A stretch of 10,546 nt of DNA from CAG-791 sp963593905 (GCA_963593905.1 CAVBBL010000046.1:1-10546); one strand, 5' to 3'; numbered from the stretch's first letter, positions 1-7,152 are shown. The notes: generated by a model not told the origin, from the letters alone. Numbers and translations: made by a program.

Positions 1-954
1 AGCCACCGGTCCGAAGGACATAAAATCCACCTTTTTTTCACCGCTCATAAGAGACTGTCCGAACATATCTCCCTCCGGCATGGCAGCCGCCATGAGCTGG
101 GCACTGGGCATACGCAGCAGCTTTGCACAATCCTTCTTTGCAACTCCCAGTTTGTGCAGAAAGACTTCTGCATTGGCCGATGCCTGCTCTCTGGTGAGCG
201 TCCCCACCGGCATAGAGCCGGAAATAGAAACAGCCTTCCTGAAAAGTCCCGTTGCCTCCGGCATATGAATCAAATGGTTGATCTTCCCCCCGCCGCCGGA
301 TTCACCATAAAGCGTCACATTATCCGGGTCACCTCCAAAAGCGGCAATATTGTCCCGCACCCAGGTAAGTGCCAGAATCAGATCCAGCTGACCTGCGTTT
401 CCGGAATCCCGGAACTGTTCATCGAAATCCCCCAGATAGAGATAGCCCCAGAAATGCAATCTATGGTTTAAGCTGACCACTACCACATCCTGCTCCCGGC
501 AAAGGCCGTCAGCCCCCATGCCGATGGTGCCTGAATTCGTGGCGTATCCGCCTCCGTGAATGTAGAAAAGCACCGGGCGTTTTTGTTCGTCGATCCCCGG
601 TGTCAGCACATTTAAATAAAGACAGTTTTCACTCTGGGGTTCATGCTCTGTTCCGAATCTTTCCGGATGACCGCCGCTGTAAAAGAACTGCAGGTTCTTA
701 CTGGCCACCACACTTTCCCCAACCTGAAGATTAATGGGCGCATTTCTGGTACAGTCTCTGACGCCCTTCCAGCTCTTTGCCGGCTTCGGTGCCTGAAAGC
801 GCCTGTTTCTGTCTGTTCGACCACCGTAGGGAATTCCTCGAAAGAGCGCAACCCCATCTCGATTTTCTCCCGACACCTTTCCATTTTGCGTCTCTGCTAC
901 GGGATAATCCTCTGTGACAGTTCCGAATACCGGCTTTCCGTATTGTATGCTCAT
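1..954 (-). CDS. Type-B carboxylesterase, N-terminal 318 residues (runs off the window)
   Basis: One uninterrupted frame of 318 codons runs from ATG at 954 to the window edge. It reads as an alpha/beta-hydrolase of the carboxylesterase type B (para-nitrobenzyl esterase) family, which hydrolyses carboxylic esters. Visible marks are the oxyanion-hole motif HGGGY (residues 133-137), the signature ENCLYLNV (about 110-117) and the nucleophile elbow YGESGGG with Ser219. The usual elbow is GESAGG; a Gly in that place is a known variant. The acid and His of the triad should lie in the missing part, since the family is usually about 500 residues. No signal peptide is seen, so it is probably cytoplasmic. 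The start is set by an AAAGGAGG site 4 nt upstream. It lies after the terminator of the solute-binding-protein gene and so probably has its own promoter, next to the 17-bp repeats. The substrate is unknown. Confidence 0.9.
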   Translation of the reverse strand, partial: MSIQYGKPVFGTVTEDYPVAETQNGKVSGENRDGVALFRGIPYGGRTDRNRRFQAPKPAKSWKGVRDCTRNAPINLQVGESVVASKNLQFFYSGGHPERFGTEHEPQSENCLYLNVLTPGIDEQKRPVLFYIHGGGYATNSGTIGMGADGLCREQDVVVVSLNHRLHFWGYLYLGDFDEQFRDSGNAGQLDLILALTWVRDNIAAFGGDPDNVTLYGESGGGGKINHLIHMPEATGLFRKAVSISGSMPVGTLTREQASANAEVFLHKLGVAKKDCAKLLRMPSAQLMAAAMPEGDMFGQSLMSGEKKVDFMSFGPVA

Positions 955-1023
955 GCAGCCTCCTTTCTGCTTTAATTACACAATCCCCGACACATCTTCT
1001 CCTCATCCATCGCTCTTATAACT

Positions 1024-1097
1024 TTTCGATAATTGTGTCTTTTCGGTAATTGTGATGTTTCAATAATTGTGATGTTTCGATAATTGTGATATTTCGG
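1024..1097. repeat. 17-bp tandem repeat, four units plus a partial fifth
   Basis: Units start at 1024, 1041, 1058 and 1075, exactly 17 bp apart, with a partial unit (TTTCGG) at 1092. The plus-strand consensus is TTTCGATAATTGTGATG. Units differ at one to three positions. The array lies between the terminator of the binding-protein gene and the start of the esterase, in the presumed esterase promoter region. It may be a cluster of regulator sites or a simple slippage repeat; the sequence does not decide this. Confidence 0.85.
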
Positions 1098-1098
1098 C

Positions 1099-1146
1099 AA
1101 AAAACAGCCGTCATGCCGCCACCGGCAGTCATGACAGCTGCTTTTT
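1099..1146 (-). terminator. Rho-independent terminator, probably bidirectional, after the binding-protein gene
   Basis: CAGCCGTCATG (1105-1115) pairs with CATGACAGCTG (1130-1140) with one mismatch, and a further short CCG/CGG pairing lies inside. On the minus strand the stem is followed by six T (1099-1104). On the plus strand it is followed by five T (1142-1146), so it could work both ways. It lies about 200 bp past the stop codon of the solute-binding-protein gene. Confidence 0.75.
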
Positions 1147-1343
1147 ATTTCTATACCATAATACTGAGTTTCTACGCTTCCTGCACTTTTGCCCTTGGTA
1201 TCATAATACGCTCCATTCCACAGGCGCCAAGTGCCGGGGGAATTGCAAATTAAATCATTATTCGATTTACGATCAAGGGTATTGGTGACACCTATGACAC
1301 AAATAACTCTGCCAAAATTATGTCATCAGGCATGTTTTTCACA
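1147..1343. other. Intergenic 3' region of the binding-protein gene
   Basis: These 197 bp separate the binding-protein stop codon from its terminator. I see no convincing gene. Short minus-strand frames exist (for example one ending in MERIMIPRAKVQEA) but have no ribosome binding site and no recognised family. A loose inverted repeat ATGACA/TGTCAT lies near 1293-1323. Confidence 0.5.
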
Positions 1344-2843
1344 CTACTCACCCTTAGCTGCCAGGAACTCATCAAACTGTCTCTGCTTTTCAGCCTGAAG
1401 TTCCTCATAGCCTGCAGCCTTGTAAGCTTCTCTGGCCTGTTCCAGCGTAGAATCCACATCTACTGCGCCGGACAGAATCGTGGTGTAGTACTTCTGATAA
1501 GCATTGGCCACAGCCGTATAAGCATCCGTCATCTGGGAATAATCAAACTGGAAGCCATTGGCCTTGGAGAAAGTACCGGTCTCATTGAAGGCAACGGTAT
1601 CATCATAGAAGGTTGCCCCATTGATCTGCTGCGAAATACCGCCGTTGGCTGACCAGGGAAGGAGCCAGGAAAGGTTTGAAGCGCCGTAAGGAACATTGGT
1701 AGCATCCTTTCCGTCTGGATAGCTGAGGGTACCGTCATCATTCATGACATAGTCTCTTCCCTCGATGCCGTTATAGAAAATCTTACCTACTTCCTCGTCA
1801 GTATAAAGGATTTCCATAGCTTTCCAAGCTGCATCCTTGTCCTTGGAATTGCCATTGATCATATACATATTCTGGGCTATCGATCCGGAATCTGTCCAAT
1901 GCTCTACCACTACGGTATGAATCATGCCCTGCTTATTGTTTACGCCCCAGCAGTCAAAGTAGCAGGCTGCCTGCCCGTTGCTTACCACTGCCTCTGCAGA
2001 CTGGGTATTACTCAGGATATCCGCTGTGACATAGCCCGCCTCATACCACTTTCTGCACCATTTCGCGCAGTTAATAAAGTCTTCATTGTCCCAAATGCAC
2101 TCAAATGTTGTGGAATCTGCGCCGTAATTCGGCAATACGCCGCCATACTCATAGGCACCGCCCTGATCCCAGCTAAAGCCATTGACGCCGATAATCTGGG
2201 TACCGTTAGGGGCTATAGGCTTCATCTCAGGGTGATTTTCCGCAACCCAGGCAAAGAAGGCATCACAGTCTTCCAACGTCCATCTGTCATCGTTCTTAGC
2301 ACCATATTCTGCGGCAATATCTTCGTCAATGGAAAGTCCGTAATAATGGCCATAGTCCACTACCTTCGGCAGGCCGTACAACCGGCCGTTAAAGCTGCAG
2401 CCGGTTTTCAGATTCTCTGAAAAAAGATTCTTCATCTTTTCATTATCCGTATTAGCCAGGTAGTCGGTCAGATCTGTGATCTGTCCGTTATTGATGTAGG
2501 ATAAGAGTCCGAACCCCTGGAAAATATCGATTTCATCACTGGTCAGTGCCAGATTCGTCTGCTGCTGCAGATTGCCGTACTGCACCCATTGGATATTAAA
2601 ATGCATGCCATATTTAGACTCGATAATTTCATTAATAGCATCTACTACTTCCTGGGTACCGGTCATGCTGTAAATATCCCCCATCATGATATTTACTTCT
2701 TTGATCTCACCACTCTTTGCCGTGGTATCTGCCAAGATACTCTCCCCACCGCCGGAGCTGTCTGCTCCGCCACACCCGGCCAGAGAGGCCGCTGTGATCG
2801 CCGCCATACAAAGTGCTGTCAGCTTTTTCCATCTCTTTTTCAT
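1344..2843 (-). CDS. Extracellular solute-binding lipoprotein of a carbohydrate ABC importer (LplA-like, DUF3502-type C-terminus)
   Basis: A 499-residue lipoprotein. The N-terminus has positive charges (MKKRWKK), a hydrophobic stretch and a lipobox LAGC with Cys24 as the lipidated residue, so it is anchored outside the membrane. After a short Ser/Gly linker comes a family-1 solute-binding fold. The last about 130 residues, ending in a helical stretch rich in Glu, Ala and Gln, resemble the DUF3502 tail of LplA/YtcQ-like proteins that serve complex-sugar importers. Its length fits that family. The start has AGGAGG 6 nt upstream. It follows a YesM/YesN-type sensory pair, a common arrangement in Firmicutes, and is preceded by its own hairpin leader and an upstream terminator, so it is likely a separate, regulated transcript. 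No permease genes are in the window. The sugar bound cannot be told from sequence. Confidence 0.9.
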   Translation of the reverse strand: MKKRWKKLTALCMAAITAASLAGCGGADSSGGGESILADTTAKSGEIKEVNIMMGDIYSMTGTQEVVDAINEIIESKYGMHFNIQWVQYGNLQQQTNLALTSDEIDIFQGFGLLSYINNGQITDLTDYLANTDNEKMKNLFSENLKTGCSFNGRLYGLPKVVDYGHYYGLSIDEDIAAEYGAKNDDRWTLEDCDAFFAWVAENHPEMKPIAPNGTQIIGVNGFSWDQGGAYEYGGVLPNYGADSTTFECIWDNEDFINCAKWCRKWYEAGYVTADILSNTQSAEAVVSNGQAACYFDCWGVNNKQGMIHTVVVEHWTDSGSIAQNMYMINGNSKDKDAAWKAMEILYTDEEVGKIFYNGIEGRDYVMNDDGTLSYPDGKDATNVPYGASNLSWLLPWSANGGISQQINGATFYDDTVAFNETGTFSKANGFQFDYSQMTDAYTAVANAYQKYYTTILSGAVDVDSTLEQAREAYKAAGYEELQAEKQRQFDEFLAAKGE

Positions 2844-2864
2844 CCTTACCTCCTTTTATGAACC

Positions 2865-2887
2865 GCTCTTTGTCATGGACAAAGAGC
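2865..2887 (-). promoter_or_regulatory. Perfect 10-bp hairpin in the 5' leader of the binding-protein gene
   Basis: GCTCTTTGTC (2865-2874) and GACAAAGAGC (2878-2887) are perfect inverted repeats around a 3-nt loop. The element ends about 10 nt before the AGGAGG of the lipoprotein gene. It has no T-run, so it is not a terminator. It could be an mRNA-stabilising or translation-controlling hairpin, or a palindromic protein-binding site. Confidence 0.7.
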
Positions 2888-3047
2888 ATTGGTGATTCCT
2901 CGGTTATCGGACTGTTCCAACATACAGAAACTTCAGTGAATTTCGCGAGAACAAATTCTCCATGCCTCTTATTTACTATCTACTTTATCTTTTTATGCTC
3001 CGGCATAATAGGGCAATGTAACTGCATTTTTTTCAATTTTGTGACAC
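2888..3047 (-). promoter_or_regulatory. Leader/promoter region of the binding-protein gene
   Basis: This AT-rich stretch between the upstream terminator and the leader hairpin must hold the promoter if the lipoprotein gene is transcribed on its own. I see only weak elements: TTGAAA near 3033-3038 and TATTAT near 3007-3012, about 20 bp apart. A poor core promoter would fit dependence on an AraC-type activator such as the neighbouring regulator. A short inverted repeat GAGAA/TTCTC lies at 2947-2960. No gene is seen. Confidence 0.35.
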
Positions 3048-3096
3048 AAAAAAAGACAGCCGGAAAGAATTATCATCTTTCTGACCTGTCTTTTTT
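3048..3096 (-). terminator. Rho-independent terminator after the response-regulator gene (bidirectional form)
   Basis: AAAAAAAGACAG (3048-3059) pairs with CTGTCTTTTTT (3086-3096), with a second stem GAAAGA/TCTTTC inside. Reading on the minus strand, the stem is followed by a run of seven T. It lies about 225 bp after the regulator's stop codon and isolates the sensory pair from the binding-protein gene. Confidence 0.8.
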
Positions 3097-3197
3097 GAAT
3101 TTATGACTTTTCTGTTTTCCAATGTCGACGTATTATTTTTTCACCAATATCCGCCGACTGTTTTTATATCATTTTCCCTTCCTTTGTTCTGTATGCG

Positions 3198-3344
3198 CTC
3201 TGTCGGCTTCCATCTGTATTTATTCTCTGCTCTGTCTGTTTCTATCTATATTATTCTATACTCCACCTGTTTCCATCTGCATTTATTTTCCGTTCTGCCT
3301 GTTTACAGCTATATCTATTCTCAGCTCTGTCTGTTCTGTTCCCG
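3198..3344. repeat. Degenerate ~32-bp tandem repeat overlapping the 3' end of the regulator gene
   Basis: Four units of 31-32 bp (3198-3229, 3230-3260, 3261-3292, 3293-3324) and a partial fifth (3325-3344) share the plus-strand pattern CTCTGTCTGTTTCCATCTG followed by an ATTTATTCT-like end. The right-most units lie across the regulator's stop codon, whose last codons (ending NRQS) are built from the repeat. The minus-strand mRNA would be purine-rich here. Confidence 0.7.
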
Positions 3345-4583
3345 ATATTCCTTTGGGGTAATGCCCATATATTTCTTGAAAGAACTGGTGAAATGAGAAA
3401 AATTGTCATATCCCAGCTTCATGCCGATGACCCCCACGGAAAGCTGCGTGTTTTTAAGGAGTTTCTTGGCTTTTTCCATTTTTTCCTGCAGCAAATATTC
3501 CTTAAAAGTCAGCCCGGTATGTTCCCGAAAAACCCGGGAGAAATAGTCCTGATTCATGTGCACAAACTCAGCAACCTCTGTTCTCCCCGGATTTTCCTCC
3601 AGATGCTCCTGTATATAGGCCATAGCCTGCCCGATACAGTTGTCATTGCCGTCGCTGTGCTTATATTCCAACTGGTCTACCTGATAGATACCGCATTGAT
3701 TCATCCTTTTACCTTCGGAATAATACATCAGCGCGTCGGTCTCTTCATTTATGCAATTCCGTATGGGCCTTCCCTTATAAAAAGCGCTGAAATCCGTTCC
3801 TGTATGTTCTTTCAGAAAATTTCGAAAGCAGGACAGATTCTCACGGATTTCTTCCTCTCTCTTCTTTTCCGTATCAAAAAAGAGCATGATCCAGTAATCT
3901 CCCGTCTGGATATTGGATACCAGTACCGTGCAGGGATCTTCTGCAAACAGCTCTGTCAGTACATTTCGGAAAATAAAACGAACTCTTGCATCCTCCCAAT
4001 TTTTCCCCCAGGCGACGCTTTGTCGAAAACGCAGCAGTCCCAGGTAGCATTGCACACGATCCAATGCATATCCCTGGCCTTTGAGAATCTTTTTCCAATA
4101 TTCCTCTGCATCCTTGGCCTGTTTTTCCCTACATTTTATGATCAGGGAGTCAAAAAGTGCATCCCACATACCGGGATTAAGATCCTGTACCTTTTCTCTG
4201 CGCTGACGCTTAGCAGAAATTTCCTTACTGACCTGCAGAATCATCTCCTCTACTGCCGAAATCTTTACCGGCTGTAGGATGTAGCTGTGTATGTGAAGGG
4301 AAATAGCTCTCTGGGCATATTCAAAATTGGCATAGGATGTCAGAAGCACAATGACCATATCCGGATAATGTTCCCTGGACCAGGCCGCCAGGGACAGTCC
4401 ATCCTCCTGGGGCATCTCAATATCCGTCACCAACAGATCTACCGAAAAGTTCATCATGATCAGCTTGGCTTCTTTGGCACTTGTAGCCGTGTAGACCTGC
4501 TTTACCGGCAGTTTCGTCCAATCCATCTGCTGCTTTAAAAAGTTCACCACTGCCTTCTGGTCATCTACAAAAAGTACCTTCAT
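3321..4583 (-). CDS. Response regulator, receiver domain plus AraC-type DNA-binding domain (YesN family)
   Basis: A 420-residue two-component regulator. The receiver domain (about 1-120) shows the acidic pair Asp7/Asp8, the phospho-acceptor Asp54 in VTDIEMPQEDG, and Thr82 in LLTSYANFEYA. The usual Lys-Pro near the end of the domain reads Gln104-Pro (YILQPVK), so the conserved Lys is missing; Lys107 follows close by. A middle region (about 130-310) of YesN-like type links to two helix-turn-helix motifs (about 317-415), with the AraC signature KLGYDNFSHFTSSF at 389-402. It should bind DNA in the cytoplasm and activate sugar-use genes such as the binding protein downstream. The start has a GAAAGG site. 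It lies 126 bp after the kinase gene, with no terminator seen between, so the two are probably cotranscribed. The 3' end lies in a tandem repeat. Confidence 0.93.
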   Translation of the reverse strand: MKVLFVDDQKAVVNFLKQQMDWTKLPVKQVYTATSAKEAKLIMMNFSVDLLVTDIEMPQEDGLSLAAWSREHYPDMVIVLLTSYANFEYAQRAISLHIHSYILQPVKISAVEEMILQVSKEISAKRQRREKVQDLNPGMWDALFDSLIIKCREKQAKDAEEYWKKILKGQGYALDRVQCYLGLLRFRQSVAWGKNWEDARVRFIFRNVLTELFAEDPCTVLVSNIQTGDYWIMLFFDTEKKREEEIRENLSCFRNFLKEHTGTDFSAFYKGRPIRNCINEETDALMYYSEGKRMNQCGIYQVDQLEYKHSDGNDNCIGQAMAYIQEHLEENPGRTEVAEFVHMNQDYFSRVFREHTGLTFKEYLLQEKMEKAKKLLKNTQLSVGVIGMKLGYDNFSHFTSSFKKYMGITPKEYREQNRQS

Positions 4584-4709
4584 ATCTACCTTTCTATGTC
4601 ACAGCTCGTCTGCGGCAACGCAAAGAGAATTCTGTCAATGATCAATTATTTCTTTCAGGCACATCTGTCAGCAATCCCGCCCTCACAGAATGTCGAACCC
4701 TGTCTGCTT

Positions 4710-6482
4710 TCAGATTTTCTGCGGAATAATCAATTCCATCACAGCTCCCTGTTCATTATAAAAGGAATACTCTGCCCTGTCTCCATACAGCATCTGCATA
4801 CGCCGAATCACATTCATAATGCCGATATGCCCGGATTTCTGCAGCCTTCCATCGATGCCCTGCAGCCCTTCTCCGTTGATCTTATCCAGGATTTCCTCCG
4901 AATATCCTTCTCCGTTATCACGCATCACCAGATCAAGGCAGAAGTCCTCTCCCTGGTCAATGACTGCCTCTTCATTCTCTGTCATATTCCCCATGTCGAA
5001 CAAAGACGCCCGAACCTGTATGCACAGCTCTCTTTCATCCTGGTCGCTGCGGACGGCATATTTTACGCTATTTTCCACAAAGGTAAAAACACTCATGATG
5101 GGTACCAGACTTCGTTTCGTATCTTCACTTCCGAAAAAGGAAAGGACAAACTGTCTCTCCTTCATGGCATTCTGCAGTTTAATATAATTATGACAGAACG
5201 TCATCTCCTCTTCCAGGGTTACCTTTTGTCTTTTCTCGTTCAGGATATAACGCATATATTCTGACAAACCAAGAATCAGTTCCCCAGCCTCTTCCTTTTT
5301 TCCTTCTGCAATCAATATGCTGAGCGTCTTAAGACCGTTCAGGTAAAAATGGGGCTTCACCTGCAATTGCAGATATTGCAGCATGACATTTTGTTTTTCC
5401 ACTGCCTCATTCTTTGCCTTTTCCGCTTCCATCTCCCGCTCCTTAAGCAGCAAAGACAAGGTATCTTCCATATTCTGCAGCTCTTCTGCTCGGAATTGGC
5501 GTTCCAGACTAGTCTTCTTTTTCTGTCGAAGCTGATTCATATCCTCTGTCAAAAGCTGCAGCGGTTTGATCATATCCTTATAAAAAACATGCAGAATCCA
5601 AAGGCTTCCCAACAATCCCAGTATCTCCATAATGATCACGATCACCTGCCAGGCAGTCAGCAGGGAATAGCCCTTCCTGGAACGAATCAGAAAAATTTCC
5701 ACACTGGTATCCGCGATCTGCTGTCCTGCTACGATATCAGCATCTTCCGTGTAAAGCAGCGGTGCGCCGATGCTGCTCATTTTTCTGTGTTCTAATACCT
5801 GCGCCTCTTCTCCTTTTTCTTCCCCCTGCAGATAAGAAAGGTCATTCAGAATTGCCAGATTGTATTCTCCCTCTTCCCCTGTCTTTACCTGTTCGGCCAG
5901 ATTGCCCAGGCATCGGATACCGAAAGCGCTGATTCTGTTCTGATATCGAAAGCAGGCCATATAAGCCTTATCTTTACAGGAAAAAGCAATCCAACTCTCC
6001 GCAGGAAGATTTCCTTTTTCCATGCTTTCTGCATAAGACTGCAGGATCAATGCAATTTCATGTGTCACATCCGGATCAATATGATCCGCATTTGTGATAT
6101 AACGCACGCGTTCCTCATTGGGATAAAAGATATAGAAACCGTGCAGATAATTGCTCAGATTCATATTCTCCCTCATATGCTGTATCAAAGCATAGAGATT
6201 CTGGTCGTTTTCTCCATCCTTGTGCTCACTCTCACAAAATGCCCTATAATTTTCATCATAAAAATAGAGCCGGTCCATCAGCTCACTGATGCGGCTTAGC
6301 CTGTACTCCTCTGCAGAGACTATCTCTTTTAAAGTATTCGCCGTTTCCTCTTTGAGCCCATTACGCCGCTCTGCCAACATCATGGTATCCAGCACCACCA
6401 GCAAAGTAATAATGGCCATGTAGGAAATCAGCATAAAGAGCGTTATAGATTTTCCTAATCGGATTTTTCTTTTGGCTTTCAT
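4710..6482 (-). CDS. Membrane sensor histidine kinase (LytS/YesM-type), partner of the downstream regulator
   Basis: A 590-residue kinase if it starts at ATG 6482, which has AAAGGA 6 nt upstream. A longer frame to 6533 lacks any ribosome binding site. Order of parts: TM1 (about 12-36), extracellular sensor region (about 40-270), TM2 (about 276-300), a HAMP-like and coiled-coil linker, a His_kinase domain with phospho-acceptor His378 in QVKPHFYLNGL, then a HATPase domain with an N-box (FVENSVKYA, Glu470-Asn471), G1-like RDNGEGYSEE and G2-like GHIGIMNV. The usual family motif is QINPHFLYNTL, so this copy is slightly divergent. It should sense an extracellular sugar or envelope cue, autophosphorylate and pass phosphate to the regulator. 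The ligand is unknown. A terminator-like hairpin lies about 100 bp upstream. Confidence 0.93.
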   Translation of the reverse strand: MKAKRKIRLGKSITLFMLISYMAIITLLVVLDTMMLAERRNGLKEETANTLKEIVSAEEYRLSRISELMDRLYFYDENYRAFCESEHKDGENDQNLYALIQHMRENMNLSNYLHGFYIFYPNEERVRYITNADHIDPDVTHEIALILQSYAESMEKGNLPAESWIAFSCKDKAYMACFRYQNRISAFGIRCLGNLAEQVKTGEEGEYNLAILNDLSYLQGEEKGEEAQVLEHRKMSSIGAPLLYTEDADIVAGQQIADTSVEIFLIRSRKGYSLLTAWQVIVIIMEILGLLGSLWILHVFYKDMIKPLQLLTEDMNQLRQKKKTSLERQFRAEELQNMEDTLSLLLKEREMEAEKAKNEAVEKQNVMLQYLQLQVKPHFYLNGLKTLSILIAEGKKEEAGELILGLSEYMRYILNEKRQKVTLEEEMTFCHNYIKLQNAMKERQFVLSFFGSEDTKRSLVPIMSVFTFVENSVKYAVRSDQDERELCIQVRASLFDMGNMTENEEAVIDQGEDFCLDLVMRDNGEGYSEEILDKINGEGLQGIDGRLQKSGHIGIMNVIRRMQMLYGDRAEYSFYNEQGAVMELIIPQKI

Positions 6483-6654
6483 CCCCTGTCCTTTCTTTTG
6501 GCGTCGTTCTGGACTTTGTTTCATGGAATGCATCTATGCATAAAAATCTGAAAAGAATCCCGTCGACTATATTGTACAGCAAAAAAGGCAGCACCTGTAT
6601 ACACGGTTCTGCCTTTTCGTCTAATATTTTATATTTCAATTTCCGACTTTCCAC
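6361..6654 (-). CDS. Possible leader ORF upstream of and overlapping the kinase gene
   Basis: A 97-codon frame starts at GTG 6654 with AGGAGG 5 nt upstream, as strong as any site in the window. It runs through a terminator-like hairpin (6581-6617) and then out of frame into the first 122 nt of the kinase gene. The protein resembles nothing I know. About 57 codons lie before the kinase start. It may be a leader whose translation affects the hairpin and couples to the kinase, a remnant of another gene, or chance. The part that overlaps the kinase is almost certainly shadow coding; the ribosome binding site is the only good evidence. Confidence 0.25.
   Translation of the reverse strand: MESRKLKYKILDEKAEPCIQVLPFLLYNIVDGILFRFLCIDAFHETKSRTTPKERTGDESQKKNPIRKIYNALYADFLHGHYYFAGGAGYHDVGRAA
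6581..6617 (-). terminator. Terminator-like hairpin in the kinase leader (possible attenuator)
   Basis: AAAAGGCAG (6583-6591) pairs with CTGCCTTTT (6609-6617); inner CC/GG and GT/AC pairs extend the stem. On the minus strand it is followed by six T (6581-6586). It lies about 100 bp upstream of the kinase start and after a possible leader start site. If the kinase promoter is upstream, this is an attenuator-like element; if the promoter is in the following about 80 bp (TACAAT near 6570-6575), it simply ends upstream transcription. Confidence 0.65.
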
Positions 6655-6718
6655 CTATGCCTCCTGATTTGAGCGGCGGTGCCGGATGTATTCATACTGG
6701 CTAACTCTCAAACAGTAC

Positions 6719-6754
6719 AAAAACCGTCCACTTTTCGTGCTGTGGACGGTTTTT
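6719..6754 (-). terminator. Strong bidirectional terminator after the XRE regulator gene
   Basis: AAAAACCGTCCAC (6719-6731) and GTGGACGGTTTTT (6742-6754) form a perfect 13-bp stem with a 10-nt loop. T-runs occur on both strands. It ends transcription of the small XRE operon and separates it from the kinase-regulator locus. Its CCGTCCAC core is shared with the terminator at 7572-7605. Confidence 0.88.
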
Positions 6755-6799
6755 TTCTGGCCATTTTTTGCTAATCGCGAAAAAATTGTCTATATTTTT

Positions 6800-6997
6800 T
6801 TATTTCAGCTCTAAAAGCTCATCAGCAGAGGCATGCAGCGTTTTGCATATTTTTATGAGTGCAGGAACGCCCGGAGTGCGCTCCCCGTTCTCCCATCTAC
6901 TGATGTCTTTTGCGTACACTTCCAGTTTATCCGCAAGCTCCTTTTGTGTCAAGCCTGCCGCCTTCCTGGCACTCTTTAGGTTTTCTCCTAAGCTCAT
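6800..6997 (-). CDS. Small XRE-family (Cro/CI-like) DNA-binding regulator
   Basis: A 65-residue protein that is almost only a HTH_3 domain: the first helices and turn are in LTQKELADKLEVYAKDISRW (about 16-35), followed by the typical NGERTPGVPALIKICKTL. This is a complete single-domain repressor of the phage Cro/CI kind, expected to bind a palindromic operator as a dimer. The start has GGGAGG 7 nt upstream. Its ATG overlaps the stop codon of the 52-codon membrane-peptide gene by 4 nt (ATGA), so the two are translationally coupled. A perfect-stem terminator follows. A plausible target is the inverted repeat in the promoter at 7411-7439, but this is inference. Confidence 0.88.
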   Translation of the reverse strand: MSLGENLKSARKAAGLTQKELADKLEVYAKDISRWENGERTPGVPALIKICKTLHASADELLELK

Positions 6998-7152
6998 TTC
7001 TTTTCCTCCCTTGTTCTTTTTATCAGCATTGCGAAACAGATTACATACAGAATCACTTTAACGATATTCAGTATCGAAAATTCTTTAAAGTCACCATCGA
7101 CAATGTTTAAAACAAGCATCGCCGTCAAAATAATTCCTATCTTCTTTTCCAT
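6994..7152 (-). CDS. 52-aa membrane peptide, translationally coupled to the XRE regulator
   Basis: ATG at 7152 opens a 52-codon frame ending TGA at 6994-6996, overlapping the regulator's ATG by 4 nt. The protein starts MEKKIG, has two hydrophobic segments (about 5-18 and 27-44) separated by an acidic/polar turn (VDGDFKEF), and ends in a charged tail (KRTREEKK). The layout suggests a two-helix membrane hairpin with both ends in the cytoplasm. An in-frame stop directly precedes the ATG, so the N-terminus cannot be longer. The ribosome binding site is weak or absent. I do not recognise a family. Support comes from the exact overlap with the regulator, the base use and the membrane-like pattern. 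Confidence 0.6.
   Translation of the reverse strand: MEKKIGIILTAMLVLNIVDGDFKEFSILNIVKVILYVICFAMLIKRTREEKK

Noticed and set aside
974..995. Seven-codon peptide (MCRGLCN) with a GAGGAG site before the esterase
   Set aside because: Too short to separate from chance, with no attenuator hairpin after it.
1024..1097. CRISPR array
   Set aside because: The 17-bp units are directly adjacent with no spacers; the same applies to the 10-, 11- and 32-bp repeats elsewhere.
1150..1343. Possible pseudogene fragment after the binding-protein gene
   Set aside because: Short frames with plausible residues exist but no family match and in-frame stops; could not be supported.
3393..4277. Long plus-strand open frame (294 codons) opposite the response regulator
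   Set aside because: It is the reverse shadow of a clear YesN-type gene, has no family resemblance and no ribosome binding site.
4596..5264. Plus-strand open frame (222 codons) opposite the kinase C-terminus
   Set aside because: It lies opposite conserved HATPase coding sequence; its composition is that of antisense shadow.
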